Made by a program: the position numbers and the translations under genes. A stretch of 64,000 nt of DNA, taken from Halovenus salina (GTDB taxonomy: Archaea > Halobacteriota > Halobacteria > Halobacteriales > Haloarculaceae). Under the pieces are notes generated by a model. That model did not search any database and was not told where the DNA came from. It was given only the letters and a program-made list of their open reading frames with translations. Positions 1 to 9,051 of the stretch are shown one piece after another; within the stretch, counting starts at the first letter, position 1, and every line of letters starts with the position of its first letter. The stretch lies in NCBI RefSeq assembly GCF_026410925.1, contig NZ_CP112972.1, positions 2,170,001 through 2,234,000 of the forward strand, read 5' to 3'.

Positions 1-147
1 CTTACCAGTCCCGCAGGGCCCCTCCATCGCGAGATACCCCTGCTCGTTGCCGACCTCGATTGCCGCCTCGATTGCGTCGCGCTGGTTCGCGTACGCCCGT
101 TCGAACCCGAAGTACTGGTCCCAGCCCTCGGCCGATGTCTCAGCCAT
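1..147 (-). CDS. XPD/Rad3-like ATP-dependent DNA helicase, N-terminal part
   Basis: The first 49 residues of a protein that runs off the left edge. The frame opens at the ATG at 147 and ends in a Walker A box, GPCGTGK, at residues 43-49, after a Gln-rich stretch (YANQRDAI) like the Q-motif of superfamily 2 helicases. Haloarchaeal XPD/Rad3-type DNA helicases start this way and act in DNA repair. Only the nucleotide-binding loop is visible, so the iron-sulfur domain that would fix the subfamily cannot be checked. The family call rests on the spacing and sequence of the loop. Confidence 0.7.
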   Translation of the reverse strand, partial: MAETSAEGWDQYFGFERAYANQRDAIEAAIEVGNEQGYLAMEGPCGTGK

Positions 148-260
148 CCATCGATCACTGGGGCGTCGTAGGGTTTGAACCTGCGGGTTCGCTGTTCAGA
201 CCCATCACAAACGGGGCGGCGTTGTCACTCATCGGTGAGAATACGGAGACGCCGGAGCTT

Positions 261-428
261 CTATCGCCAGGCTGGGAGCGAAGCAGCGTCGTCGAGTTGA
301 AGTGTAATAAATGCGTTATCTTCGGTGATGTCAGCGAGGATAAATTTATCTACTGGCCCCTCCTCGACTGACGCCATCACTTCGCTGCTCGCTTCGACTT
401 CGGCCGGGACGATAGTATCCGGCTCCAT
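261..428 (-). CDS. Small conserved haloarchaeal protein (55 aa)
   Basis: A short acidic protein beginning MEPDTIVPAE and ending AASLPAWR, with no gaps or stops over 56 codons. Its middle reads EVMASVEEGPVDKFILADI, which I recall from a small uncharacterised haloarchaeal family whose members share the LPAWR ending. The ATG is preceded by an AT-rich stretch (about 440-460) that could hold a TATA element for a leaderless transcript. No membrane segment or cysteine is present. Function is unknown. It lies divergent from nothing and co-directional with the helicase start, 113 bp upstream of it. Confidence 0.65.
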   Translation of the reverse strand: MEPDTIVPAEVEASSEVMASVEEGPVDKFILADITEDNAFITLQLDDAASLPAWR

Positions 429-592
429 GCATGTTAATAGTTCTCAACAACATATAAAACCACCGAAAACAACCAGTGAAAATTACCAGACGTGAGGTCC
501 CTGGTGTGGGACACGCGTCAGACAATTGTATATTTGTAAACATTACCAGGAGCCCCGGGGAGATGGTCTCGACAACAACCCAACAGCTGCTG

Positions 593-1471
593 TCAGTCGA
601 GCCCGAAGAACTCCTTGGCGTTCTCCCAGAGGATTTTGCGCTGGGTCTCCTCGGAGAAGTCGAGTTCTGCGAACTGTTCGAGCCAGGGCTCGGGTTCGAG
701 CATCGGGTAGTCGGTGCCGAACATGACCTTGTCTTCGAGCAAGCTCTTGGCGTACTGGAGGACTTGGTCGTCGATGTACCTGGGCATCCACCCAGAGAGG
801 TCCATGTAGACGTTGCCTTTCTGCTGGCAGATGGCGAGCTGTTCTTTCTCCCAGGGGTAGGCAGGGTGTGCAATCAGAATCTGGAGATCGGGATGGCGAG
901 CCGCAACGTCGTCTATCAGCATGGGGTTCCCGTATTTCACCTGGAGCCCACGTCCGCCGGGGGAGCACGCTCCGAGTGTTGAGTTCCCGCCGTGGAAGAC
1001 GACCGGAACCCCGAGGTCCTCGATTGTGTCGAACAGTTGCTCGTACTCGGGCTGGGAGGGGTCAAAGCCCTGGGCGATCTGCTGGAACTTGAACCCCGAG
1101 AGGTCGAGATCCTCGACACACCGAATCGCCTCCTCGACGCAGTCGTCTTTCAGCGGGTCGACCGACCCGAAGCCGATGAAAAACTCCGGATGCTCGTCGC
1201 GAACCTCGGCGACGTAGTCGTTCGGAACGGGTGGGTTTCCGGTGTTCGTCTCGGCATCCCAGCCGAGCAACACCGCCTTTCCGACGCCCGCGTCGTGGTA
1301 CTCCGCTATCATCTCCTCGTAGCTCCAGGTCTCCATCTCTGAGCCGAACCGGTCGGCGGCATCCTGCATCATCTGCCCGCCGGCGTCGTGCAGGAATTCG
1401 CTCGTTGGCTGATGAGCGTGCGTATCTATCGCCTGTCGTTCGTCCAGAACGTCGAGTCCGTCGACACTCAT
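593..1471 (-). CDS. Amidohydrolase-family metal-dependent hydrolase (amidohydrolase 2 type)
   Basis: A 292-aa TIM-barrel hydrolase. The metal ligands expected of the amidohydrolase-2 family are visible: HAH after strand 1 (IDTHAHQP, near residue 18), a His in VFHGG, a His in LIAHPAYP and an Asp in MFGTDYPML. The ATG at 1471 (MSVDGLDVLDERQ) is preferred over an upstream one at 1552, because the extra 27 residues look non-coding and the HxH then sits at the usual distance from the start. The family includes decarboxylases and lactone or amide hydrolases; the substrate cannot be told. It stands alone, between the small 55-aa gene and a divergent E1 operon. Confidence 0.8.
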   Translation of the reverse strand: MSVDGLDVLDERQAIDTHAHQPTSEFLHDAGGQMMQDAADRFGSEMETWSYEEMIAEYHDAGVGKAVLLGWDAETNTGNPPVPNDYVAEVRDEHPEFFIGFGSVDPLKDDCVEEAIRCVEDLDLSGFKFQQIAQGFDPSQPEYEQLFDTIEDLGVPVVFHGGNSTLGACSPGGRGLQVKYGNPMLIDDVAARHPDLQILIAHPAYPWEKEQLAICQQKGNVYMDLSGWMPRYIDDQVLQYAKSLLEDKVMFGTDYPMLEPEPWLEQFAELDFSEETQRKILWENAKEFFGLD

Positions 1472-1939
1472 ACAATGACGCACGTACGCACGGGATAATA
1501 GCGTTTCTCCCTGCAGAGTGACTGCCTGCACGGAGATACCAGCTGAACCCACCGAAAGACTGGGATTAAGCCAGCGTCACTTCTCAAAGCTTAGCGGGTC
1601 AGCCGATCGATATACGACACCTATGTTAATTGCTAGCACGACTTTCAGAACTATTATCCGTGATACTATCGTTATCTCTGGTATGTACTGGGGCAGTTCC
1701 CCCGACGCCTGTGCAGCAGTCAGACCGAGTTCGACTGACCGAAGTACCGACGCCGGATGCACAGTACCAATTCTTCTTCAATTTATTCCCTTTAATATCC
1801 GATAACGCTCTGCGGTCGCCGTTGTCGGCGCGCAGTTCGGCACAGTCGAGGGGTGAGGTTGGCCCCGAACCCTCGGCTCGTCGGTCTGTCTCACATCGCA
1901 CCGGCACTCAACTACCGAATACGAATACAACAACCACAC
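1472..1939. other. Intergenic region between divergent genes
   Basis: 468 bp with no ORF that looks coding. It must hold the promoters of the amidohydrolase (leftward) and the E1 operon (rightward). An AT-rich block around 1775-1800 is the best candidate for the E1 promoter, but it lies about 140 bp upstream of the ATG, so a leader would be needed. I see no clear operator. Confidence 0.5.
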
Positions 1940-3070
1940 ATGATACACGCAAACTCTGGAATCTACGAACAGGACAAGCACGACCGGTTACGCATACTCG
2001 ACGCGGATGGCACCGTCCACCCGGACGCGACGGTTCCGGACCTCTCCGAGGAAGAACTGCTCGCGATGTACGAGGCGCTGGTACTGGCACGGCGATTCGA
2101 CCAGCGAGCAATCAGTCTCCAGCGCCAGGGCCGGATTGCCACATACGCCCCGATGACCGGCCAAGAGGGTTCGCAGGTTGCCACGAGCTACGCGCTTGAC
2201 GAGCAGGACTGGCTGTTCCCGACCTACCGCGACCACGCCGCAAAGCACGTCCACGGGGTGGACCTGTCTTCACTGCTGGGCCCACTTCGGGGGCATCGTA
2301 AGGGATACGCCGTTCCCGACGACGTAAACGTGATACCTGAGTACATTCCCATCGCGACGCAGATTCCACAGGCGATGGGGATGGCCTGGGGATTCAAGCT
2401 CCAAGACCAGACGGACCGTGCCGTCCTCTGTCACTTCGGCGACGGCGCGACCAGCGAGGGCGACTTCCACGAGGGACTGAACTTCGCCGGTGTCTTCGAC
2501 GTGCCCGTGGTGTTCGTCTGTAACAACAACCAGTGGGCGATCTCGACGCCCCGGGAACGCCAGACTGCGAGTGATACCCTCGCCGGCAAAGCCGATGCCT
2601 ACGGCGTCGAGAGCATCCGGGTCGACGGACTTGACCCGCTGGCAGTGTACCAGGCCACCCGCGCCGCAGTCCGCAAGGCCAAAGAGCCCGGTCCGGGCGA
2701 GGGGCGGCCAACGCTCATCGAGTCCATCCAGTACCGCTTTGGCGCACACACGACCTCGGACGACCCCAGCGTCTACCGCTCGGAGGAGGAACCCGAATAC
2801 TACCGCGACCGCGACCCAGTCGACAGGCTCCGGAGCTTCCTCGAAAACGAGGGAATCCTCACCGACGAGCGACAGGAGTCCATCGAGTCACGCGTCGACG
2901 GGCGCATCGAGAACGCAATTGAGGAGGCGGAATCGCTCGAATCCGACCCCGACGACATCTTCGAGCACGTCTACGGCGAGACGCCAGACCGGCTCCAAGC
3001 ACAGCGTGACGAACTCCGCGAGCTGCGCGAGAAGTACGGTGACGAGGCCTTCTCGGAGGTGTTAGAATGA
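1940..3070 (+). CDS. 2-oxoacid dehydrogenase E1 component, alpha subunit (pyruvate/branched-chain/acetoin type)
   Basis: A 376-aa thiamine-diphosphate-binding subunit that decarboxylates a 2-oxoacid. The thiamine motif is clear: GDGATSEGDFHEGLNFAG followed about 30 residues on by CNNNQWAIS. The conserved RTH-like substrate region (AKHVHGVDL) and the C-terminal YRFGAHTTSDDPSVYR are present. The ATG at 1940 is chosen over an upstream in-frame one because the added 29 residues are out of family. Its stop overlaps the start of the beta subunit by 4 bp (ATGA), so the two are co-translated. No E2 or E3 gene is nearby. Haloarchaea carry several such E1 pairs whose substrates are mostly unknown. Confidence 0.85.
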   Translation: MIHANSGIYEQDKHDRLRILDADGTVHPDATVPDLSEEELLAMYEALVLARRFDQRAISLQRQGRIATYAPMTGQEGSQVATSYALDEQDWLFPTYRDHAAKHVHGVDLSSLLGPLRGHRKGYAVPDDVNVIPEYIPIATQIPQAMGMAWGFKLQDQTDRAVLCHFGDGATSEGDFHEGLNFAGVFDVPVVFVCNNNQWAISTPRERQTASDTLAGKADAYGVESIRVDGLDPLAVYQATRAAVRKAKEPGPGEGRPTLIESIQYRFGAHTTSDDPSVYRSEEEPEYYRDRDPVDRLRSFLENEGILTDERQESIESRVDGRIENAIEEAESLESDPDDIFEHVYGETPDRLQAQRDELRELREKYGDEAFSEVLE

Positions 3071-4149
3071 GTTCCTACGCTGAGACGCTCGCCGAAAACG
3101 TCGAAGAGCAGTCCGAGGCCGACCAATCGGCCCCCGAGACACAGGAAAAACCCGAGGAACCCCCCGGTGGTGTCGACGAACTCACTCTCGTCGAGGCCAT
3201 CTGTGACGGCCTCCACACCGAGATGAGCCAGGACGAGCGCGTGATGATGCTGGGTCAGGACATCGGCCGCAACGGCGGTGTCTTCCGCGCGACGGACGCG
3301 CTCCACGAGGAGTTTGGCGACGACCGAGTCGTCGATACGCCGCTGGCGGAGTCGGGCATCATCGGCTCGTCTATCGGTCTCTCGCTGTCCGGAATGCGCC
3401 CGGTGGGCGAGATTCAGTTCATGGGCTTTCTCTACCCCGGCTTCGACCAGCTCGTCAGCCACGCCTCCCGGATGCGGAGCCGCACGCACGGCCAGCTCAA
3501 CCTCCCGATGGTAATCCGGATGCCCTACGGCGGTGGCATCCGCGCGCCCGAACACCACTCCGAGTCCAAGGAAGCGTTTTTCGTCCACGAACCAGGACTG
3601 AAGGTCGTCACGCCGTCGACGCCCTACGACGCGAAGGGCCTGCTCACGGCTGCTATCCGGGATCCCGACCCGGTCATGTTCCTCGAACCGAAGCTCATCT
3701 ACCGGGCGTTCCGCGAGGAGGTGCCCGAACGCTCCTACGAAATCGACCTTGGCGAGGCCGCTGTCCGCCGCGAAGGGTCGGATATCTCTGTGTTCTCCTG
3801 GGGTGCGATGACCCGGCCGGCGCTTATCGCCGCCGAGGAACTCGCCGAGGAGGGTATCGACTGCGAGGTTGTCGATCTCCGCTCGCTGTCGCCGCTCGAT
3901 TTCGACACCATCATCGACTCCTTCGAGAAGACCGGCCGTGGCGCAATCGTCCACGAGGCACCCAAGACCGGCGGCCTCGGCGCGGAAATTGCTGCCACCA
4001 TTCAGGAGGAGGCACTGATGTACCAGGAGGCACCAATTCAGCGCATCGCGGGCTACGACGCCCACATTCCGCTGCACGCCCTGGAGGATTACTACCTGCC
4101 CCAGGCCGTCCGGATTCAGGACGGGATTCGGGAAGCGATGGAGTTCTAA
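3067..4149 (+). CDS. 2-oxoacid dehydrogenase E1 component, beta subunit
   Basis: A 360-aa partner of the preceding E1 alpha. Residues 40-360 match the transketolase-like beta fold: LGQDIGRNGGVFRATDAL, then GEIQFMGFLYPGFDQLVSHASRMR, and a C-terminal domain with VVDLRSLSPLD and IVHEAPKTGGLGAEIAA. The first 38 residues are an acidic Glu/Pro/Gln-rich extension that the family usually lacks; they could be a real tail, or translation may start internally, though the ATGA overlap with the upstream stop favours the long form. The two chains form the alpha2-beta2 decarboxylase. A dihydrolipoyl acyltransferase must be encoded elsewhere if the complex is complete. Confidence 0.85.
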   Translation: MSSYAETLAENVEEQSEADQSAPETQEKPEEPPGGVDELTLVEAICDGLHTEMSQDERVMMLGQDIGRNGGVFRATDALHEEFGDDRVVDTPLAESGIIGSSIGLSLSGMRPVGEIQFMGFLYPGFDQLVSHASRMRSRTHGQLNLPMVIRMPYGGGIRAPEHHSESKEAFFVHEPGLKVVTPSTPYDAKGLLTAAIRDPDPVMFLEPKLIYRAFREEVPERSYEIDLGEAAVRREGSDISVFSWGAMTRPALIAAEELAEEGIDCEVVDLRSLSPLDFDTIIDSFEKTGRGAIVHEAPKTGGLGAEIAATIQEEALMYQEAPIQRIAGYDAHIPLHALEDYYLPQAVRIQDGIREAMEF

Positions 4150-4223
4150 GCGCTGGAGCGCCCTGTTTTGATATTGATATCGTCCGAAAAACCGTGGATT
4201 CTGCGTTACTTTTGATACCTCGC

Positions 4224-6638
4224 TTATGTAACTCCTGCACTGTCGCTCGCTGTATTAGTACTGATTGTGGACACTTGTGCCGAACCGAGGGGGTTATCGA
4301 CGTACTTGAGATCGTTGCCATCGAGATATACAATTTCGAGGTCACCGTCGTCATCCCAATCAACCGGGGCGATTGGCGCTTTAGTCACATCCCCTGAGAC
4401 AATTTCGGTTGCTGTTCCGTCACTCGCGACCAGCACGAGATTATTATTGCCATCTACCACTGGGATGCGTGCCTCCCCGTCATTATTGAAGTCCGCTGGA
4501 CGACCAATGCCAGGGGCATTATTTTCGCCGATATCTCTACCCGTAATGGTAATTTCGGTCGGACTCCCGTTCTCGCTTTTCAAGTAACTAAGCTTATCAT
4601 TGTCATTCTCGAAAACCAGCTCTTCGTCCCCGTCGCCCGTAATATCGGCCACCCCAAGTACCGCACGTACGCCGTCACCGTTGCTGTCATCTAAAACTAA
4701 CTCAGGATTATCAGTTGCCCGACCCTTGTCTTGTCGGTAGATGCTCTCTCTGTTCGAGTCAGCGAAATAAACAGAAGTCGGATTCCCGTCCCAGTCACCG
4801 ACGGCAAGCAGGGATTTCTGTGTAGGTAGCCCTACTCCATCCATGAGCAGCTCATCGTTACCACCCTCATTGATGAGCCGGATTTCGTCGTTGTCGCCGT
4901 TTATGTACGGAATCTTGCCGAGGTTGTCGCTGTCCAACCCAGTGGTGAATGGGCCGATTATGTCGGCATTTCCGCCGAGTTCAGTAGTTGTGCTACTATT
5001 TGCAAGTTGAACTTTCCCGCTTCCACCTTTCTTTACAAAGACAGCTTTACCTGCTAGACCAAGTTGCTGGTTTCCCTGCTGATAGTTCTTGACAGTGATC
5101 TCGATACTGTCGCCGCCGCCGCCGGTCCAGCCGTAGACGTCGACGGTGCCGTTTGCCTGGGGTTGGAAGGTCACTGGCACTTCGCCGTTCGAGTCGGTCG
5201 TCCCGTTGCTACGGTTGAGCGTGCCGACACTGGAGTTGCTGACGGCGAAGTCGACCGGCGCGTTCTGTGCGGTCGTGTTCAGCGTGAGATCGAGCTGCTG
5301 GGCCTCCGTGTAATTGAGCGTACAGCTCTTGTTATCGCACTCGGTTTCGAAGTTATCATTTGGGTCCGGGTCGAGCCACTCCACATCGAACGCCGACGTA
5401 CCGTTTCCGCCGCCAACACTCTCTGGCGGGTCGTTCACCTGCACGGTCATCGTGACGTTCTCTTTCGTACCGGCGGCGTGACTCCCATCAGGCGAGGGCT
5501 GGTATCCCGCCTCGATGGTGAAGTTGATTGCATTATTGCCGGTATTTCTTGCCTCATACTCGACTGTCACCTGGCCCTCGCTGTCGGTCTGTTTGGTCAC
5601 GGTCTTGCTATCCGGGCCGGTGAAATTGCCGTTTTCAGCGGAGCCATTGACCGTGACACCGCCTATCGGTTTGTTGAACTCGTCCCGGACTTCGAGCGTC
5701 AGCGTCTGTGTCTCGCCAGTTTGTATCTCTGCTCCGTCTCCCTCGATGTCGGTCAGGTAGGCTTCCCTGGTCTGTTCGACATTCGTCCCGAAACCGACCT
5801 TCGCCATCCGGAGCGAGTATGTGCCGGGCTTGAGTGTCACTTCGAGCAGCGAGAAGTCCTCGACGCCCGGCAGTGCCGTCTCGCTGATGTTTTTGACGTT
5901 GCCACCGCTGGCGTTCATCTCTTCGTCGAAGACGGCCTCCCACTCGCTTTCGTTCATTCGGGTTGGGAGTTTGAGTGTAATCGGCGAGCTCTGATTGAAT
6001 ATCTCGACGCGCCGGGTTTCTGTACTCACCGGCTCGAAATCGAGTGCAGTGTCGCCGATACGGCTCTGGCTGAACGTGCCGTTCAGTGTGACGAGGGTGA
6101 TGCGGTTGCCGTCGACTATCGACTGGTCGGTTATCGGTAGCGTCGTATTCTCGCCGAAATCGTTGTAGAGGACACTGTGCTCGTAGGCCGTCCGCGGTGC
6201 GCTCGCGAAGATGTTGTACCCTGGCCGGTACTCAATTGCGCCGGTGTTGTACGCTGCAGTGTCGTTCCAGAAGTCGCCGATCTCTCCGCTCGCGGTCGCG
6301 TTCTCGATGGTCAGATTCACCGCCTCGTCTGTCGTCCCACTGGTCCGTAATGTCCCACTGACTGGACCAGGGTTGACGAAAACCGCTCTGGACGGATACC
6401 GCAAGCCGAGGCCGACCGAGACCGACCGCGTCGTTGTCTCGCCCGGCATCGAGATGATGGCGCTACGCATATCGGTGAGTTCGCTCTGGAGCTGTTGGTT
6501 GTGGTTGAACTCGATTTCCTCGTTCTGGTTGGGGACCACGAACCCCTGATAGAGCGCCAGAAAGACCACGATAAGACCAAAGATAAGGACAGCGCCAATC
6601 TGGATTGCCTGCCCCCTGTCGTCCCTCAGAAAGCGCAT
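4224..6638 (-). CDS. Secreted/surface protein with pilin-like N-terminus, Ig-like domain and FG-GAP-type repeats
   Basis: An 804-aa envelope protein. Residues 1-35 give a short charged head (MRFLRDDRGQAIQ) then one hydrophobic helix, as in the haloarchaeal pilin-like secretory proteins. About residues 280-400 form a bacterial Ig-like (Big_1) domain with a GETQTLTLEVRDEF start, followed by a second Ig-like stretch near 430-520. The last 230 residues contain three or more Asp-rich FG-GAP/VCBS-like calcium repeats (VGDWDGN, VADITGDGDEE, VDWDDDGDLE). Many N-x-S/T sites are visible. It is followed 48 bp upstream by a co-directional pilin, suggesting one surface-structure operon. Confidence 0.7.
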   Translation of the reverse strand: MRFLRDDRGQAIQIGAVLIFGLIVVFLALYQGFVVPNQNEEIEFNHNQQLQSELTDMRSAIISMPGETTTRSVSVGLGLRYPSRAVFVNPGPVSGTLRTSGTTDEAVNLTIENATASGEIGDFWNDTAAYNTGAIEYRPGYNIFASAPRTAYEHSVLYNDFGENTTLPITDQSIVDGNRITLVTLNGTFSQSRIGDTALDFEPVSTETRRVEIFNQSSPITLKLPTRMNESEWEAVFDEEMNASGGNVKNISETALPGVEDFSLLEVTLKPGTYSLRMAKVGFGTNVEQTREAYLTDIEGDGAEIQTGETQTLTLEVRDEFNKPIGGVTVNGSAENGNFTGPDSKTVTKQTDSEGQVTVEYEARNTGNNAINFTIEAGYQPSPDGSHAAGTKENVTMTVQVNDPPESVGGGNGTSAFDVEWLDPDPNDNFETECDNKSCTLNYTEAQQLDLTLNTTAQNAPVDFAVSNSSVGTLNRSNGTTDSNGEVPVTFQPQANGTVDVYGWTGGGGDSIEITVKNYQQGNQQLGLAGKAVFVKKGGSGKVQLANSSTTTELGGNADIIGPFTTGLDSDNLGKIPYINGDNDEIRLINEGGNDELLMDGVGLPTQKSLLAVGDWDGNPTSVYFADSNRESIYRQDKGRATDNPELVLDDSNGDGVRAVLGVADITGDGDEELVFENDNDKLSYLKSENGSPTEITITGRDIGENNAPGIGRPADFNNDGEARIPVVDGNNNLVLVASDGTATEIVSGDVTKAPIAPVDWDDDGDLEIVYLDGNDLKYVDNPLGSAQVSTISTNTASDSAGVT

Positions 6639-6686
6639 TGGGAGTGGGTTGTGTGCTGGCGGATAAAAAGCTGTCTGCCGGCCCTG

Positions 6687-7103
6687 TCACCTGACATCGT
6701 ACGCTCGCTCGTGTAACAGTGTGTTCGTCGAGGTGTCAAACACCTGGACCGTAACTTCATCCGGAAGTGAGGGGAACGAATACTCCCAGGTGCTCCCGGG
6801 TTCGAAGCGGTCTGCGGTCCCGCTGACGTTCGAGTCGGCGAGTGTCAGGTCTTCATCGGCCTCCCGCACGACGACACGCACGTCCGAAGGGTCGAGTGTA
6901 TCCCCGCCCATGTGACGGAGCGTCAAGTTCGTCCCTGTCAGGTTACTATCGACAGCGACCTGCGCGTCCCGCTCGGTATCGGCGTACCAGTCCGCGATGA
7001 GAACTGCACCGCCTCCGACAAGCAGTGTCAGCACAACCGCCAACAGTAATACGACCCCGATTGTCTCGGACTGGCCGCGCTGTCTGTTCGAGCGTGGGCC
7101 CAT
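6687..7103 (-). CDS. Archaeal type IV pilin-like protein
   Basis: A 138-aa protein with a class III (prepilin) signal: basic head MGPRSNRQRGQSETIG, then a hydrophobic helix (VVLLLAVVLTLLVGGGAVLI) of the archaeal pilin N-terminal family. Cleavage would occur ahead of QSETIG. The start at 7103 places this head at the N-terminus; an ATG 42 bp upstream would add unrelated residues. The soluble part is rich in Thr, Asp and Val and has several N-x-T sites, as for a surface-exposed pilin. It lies just upstream of the large Ig/FG-GAP surface protein and probably shares its transcript. Confidence 0.75.
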   Translation of the reverse strand: MGPRSNRQRGQSETIGVVLLLAVVLTLLVGGGAVLIADWYADTERDAQVAVDSNLTGTNLTLRHMGGDTLDPSDVRVVVREADEDLTLADSNVSGTADRFEPGSTWEYSFPSLPDEVTVQVFDTSTNTLLHERAYDVR

Positions 7104-7240
7104 CGTATATGAGTCGTCGCCAAGACCTGAAATGACTTCTGTCACATCTTAGCTTGGTAGGAGTCTCAGGCGGCAACGGACTGTCTATCGACACATACGA
7201 TGACCGGCACAATTAGGAAAAAGCAGCCACGAAGACGGCC

Positions 7241-7822
7241 TTACTCCTCGTCTTCCTCGACGACCTCGGGGTCGCGCATCGCCGTCTGGAGGCTGTCGAG
7301 GCCCTTGACCCACTCGGCGACGAGCCCGAACTCGAGTTCTTCGGCCATGCTCATGTCCATCTCTTCGCCGTCGATGATGAGCGTCCCGGCCTGGACGCAG
7401 TAGCCAAGCGCGGCGTCGAGGTCCTCGTTGGCTTCTTCCTCGGCGGCGGCCTCTATGTACTCTTCGGCTGTGCCCTCCTCGGCTGGGCCGCCGACGACGT
7501 ACTCGTGGGCGGCGTGGAAGACACACATCAGGGAGGTCTGGACCCCCTCGATGAGTAGCTCTTTGTCCTCGTTCTCGAAGGTGACTTCCGAGAGGACGAT
7601 CTCCTGAATCTCTTCGAGTTTTCCGAGTGTCGTCTCCTCGTCAAGGACCTCCTCGTCGAAATCGGTGAGAATCTTGGCGACAGCAATCGCCGTGTCGTCT
7701 TGGAGATTCAAGAGGAGGCGCGCAGAGTCCTCTTCGTCGGGGTCGATTTCTTCTTCGCGTAAGCGGTCGATCCAATTCTGCCAGCGGTCTTTGGTGTAGT
7801 ATTCCCCCGGCTCGTTGCTCAT
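7241..7822 (-). CDS. DUF2150 family protein
   Basis: A 193-aa, strongly acidic soluble protein beginning MSNEPGEYYTKDRWQNWIDR. The whole length fits DUF2150, a conserved haloarchaeal family of unknown function: the WIDRLREEEIDPDEEDSARLLLNLQDD block, the central CVFHAAHEYVVGGP motif, and a helical C-terminus ending in Glu/Asp. The ATG at 7822 is used because the 18 extra upstream residues (Cys/Arg-rich) do not fit. It is a single-gene unit between the pilin genes. I infer no function from the sequence. Confidence 0.85.
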   Translation of the reverse strand: MSNEPGEYYTKDRWQNWIDRLREEEIDPDEEDSARLLLNLQDDTAIAVAKILTDFDEEVLDEETTLGKLEEIQEIVLSEVTFENEDKELLIEGVQTSLMCVFHAAHEYVVGGPAEEGTAEEYIEAAAEEEANEDLDAALGYCVQAGTLIIDGEEMDMSMAEELEFGLVAEWVKGLDSLQTAMRDPEVVEEDEE

Positions 7823-7903
7823 ACCCAACCGTACGTGTCTCCGGGGATAGTACTTTCGACAGCAACTTTCTGACATGTGACGGCCTCACAGGCCGGTATA
7901 TCG

Positions 7904-8311
7904 TCAGTTCCGGACTCGGAGCTCCTGGGTCACCATGACGGAGTTCGTGGTTGTGTGGACGAGGTCAACGTCTATCTTGTCGCCATCATTTAGCCCACAC
8001 TCGGTACTTGCTATCCGGAACTCGAAGGACTCGCCAGCCTCGAACGTGTTTTTATTCTCGACATGGAGCACGCCAACCTCCCACGTCGACCCGGACGTGC
8101 CCTTGCTGATGATGCTATCGTCTCCGGCCGCAAGATTCTCGTCGGCGAACCCGTCGAACCCGAACCTGCTGGCTTCCGACGGCAGGTTAAGAATTCGCGC
8201 TCGTTCGCCACATGCGTCGGTCGCATCTACGACGACCTCCATGTTCTCGACTGCTACGAGATCACCGGCGACGTGAGTGATACCGATAAGGCTCTTACCG
8301 AACTCAATGAA
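7904..8311 (-). pseudogene. Beheaded type IV pilin copy (C-terminal part only)
   Basis: A tandem paralogue of the intact pilin that follows at 8388-8996. From ITHVAGD onward it matches closely: VENMEVVVDATDACGERAR here against VENMEVIVDASDACGKRTR there, and both end in a VDLVHTTTNS/ISVVHTQSNS strand. The prepilin signal and hydrophobic helix are missing, and the sequence upstream of about 8311 is unlike a pilin. It therefore cannot be secreted as a pilin by itself. It is either a decayed duplicate or a silent donor cassette for recombination with the neighbour. The open frame continues upstream to 8467 but without a plausible start. Confidence 0.7.
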
Positions 8312-8387
8312 ACAGCGGAATCTGCCGGGAAATTGGTTTGTCGGCCAGTGCAAGATACAATGCGCGAGTCTGGCACGCGCCAGGTTA

Positions 8388-8996
8388 TTAAACTGTGAGT
8401 TCTTTATCAAGTATGATAGAATTTGATTGCGTATGCACAACAGAGATACTAACCTTATCAGCGGCATCTAAATTACAACCGCCCTTAGCAATCCGCAATT
8501 GGAATGAGTTACCAGCACTGAATGTATTCTCTATCGTTGTCGGGTCATTTGCTGTGTCCATCAGGAGTCTAGCGTCCCACTTTTCTTGATTAAATTGTGG
8601 CAGAAACCCTTCGGCAAGTAAATTCTCGTTTCCCTCGAAGTTGCTTTCGTCAAGCTGATTACCAGGATAATACTGACCAGAGAACGATGCGGGTAGGTTC
8701 ACTACTCGTGTTCGCTTCCCACAAGCGTCGCTTGCATCCACAATAACTTCCATATTCTCTACTTCCACCTGATCGCCAGCAACATGTGTGACCGTTATAA
8801 TTCCACCACTACTACCATTAACAGGCTCTAATTCGGCAGTTGATTGACCTACAACAGGGCCAGGTTCTTGGACGTTTTCGCCAAACCCGAGTACAAAGAC
8901 CGAAATCGTAGCTGCAATAATAACTACGGTTGCGACCAGCAGAATCGTCGATATCACCGGCGAAACCGCGCGTCTCGACTCGCCGGATGAGCACAT
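8388..8996 (-). CDS. Archaeal type IV pilin
   Basis: A 202-aa pilin. Residues 1-40 carry the archaeal prepilin signature: charged head with RRAVSPVIST, then a 25-residue hydrophobic helix (ILLVATVVIIAATISVFVLGF), the standard substrate of prepilin peptidase PibD. The mature domain has a conserved ITVTHVAGDQVEVENMEV strand pair and two Cys (DACGK, GGCNLD) that could form a disulfide. The ATG at 8996 gives the normal short leader. A truncated copy of its C-terminal domain lies immediately downstream in the same orientation. Confidence 0.8.
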   Translation of the reverse strand: MCSSGESRRAVSPVISTILLVATVVIIAATISVFVLGFGENVQEPGPVVGQSTAELEPVNGSSGGIITVTHVAGDQVEVENMEVIVDASDACGKRTRVVNLPASFSGQYYPGNQLDESNFEGNENLLAEGFLPQFNQEKWDARLLMDTANDPTTIENTFSAGNSFQLRIAKGGCNLDAADKVSISVVHTQSNSIILDKELTV

Positions 8997-9051
8997 ACTC
9001 TGCTGTTAGCACACACATACCAATAACGGTGTTGTTCGCCTCACTGGCACG

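Noticed and set aside
346..873. Long minus-strand frame overlapping the 55-aa gene and the amidohydrolase
   Set aside because: Ser/Arg/Thr-rich composition typical of the shifted frame of a GC-rich gene; the real genes in other frames explain the sequence.
2971..4077. 368-aa minus-strand frame opposite the E1 beta gene
   Set aside because: Shadow of a well-conserved E1 beta gene on the other strand.
5064..6140. 358-aa plus-strand frame opposite the Ig/FG-GAP surface protein
   Set aside because: Antisense shadow: the minus-strand protein has coherent domains, while this frame has none.
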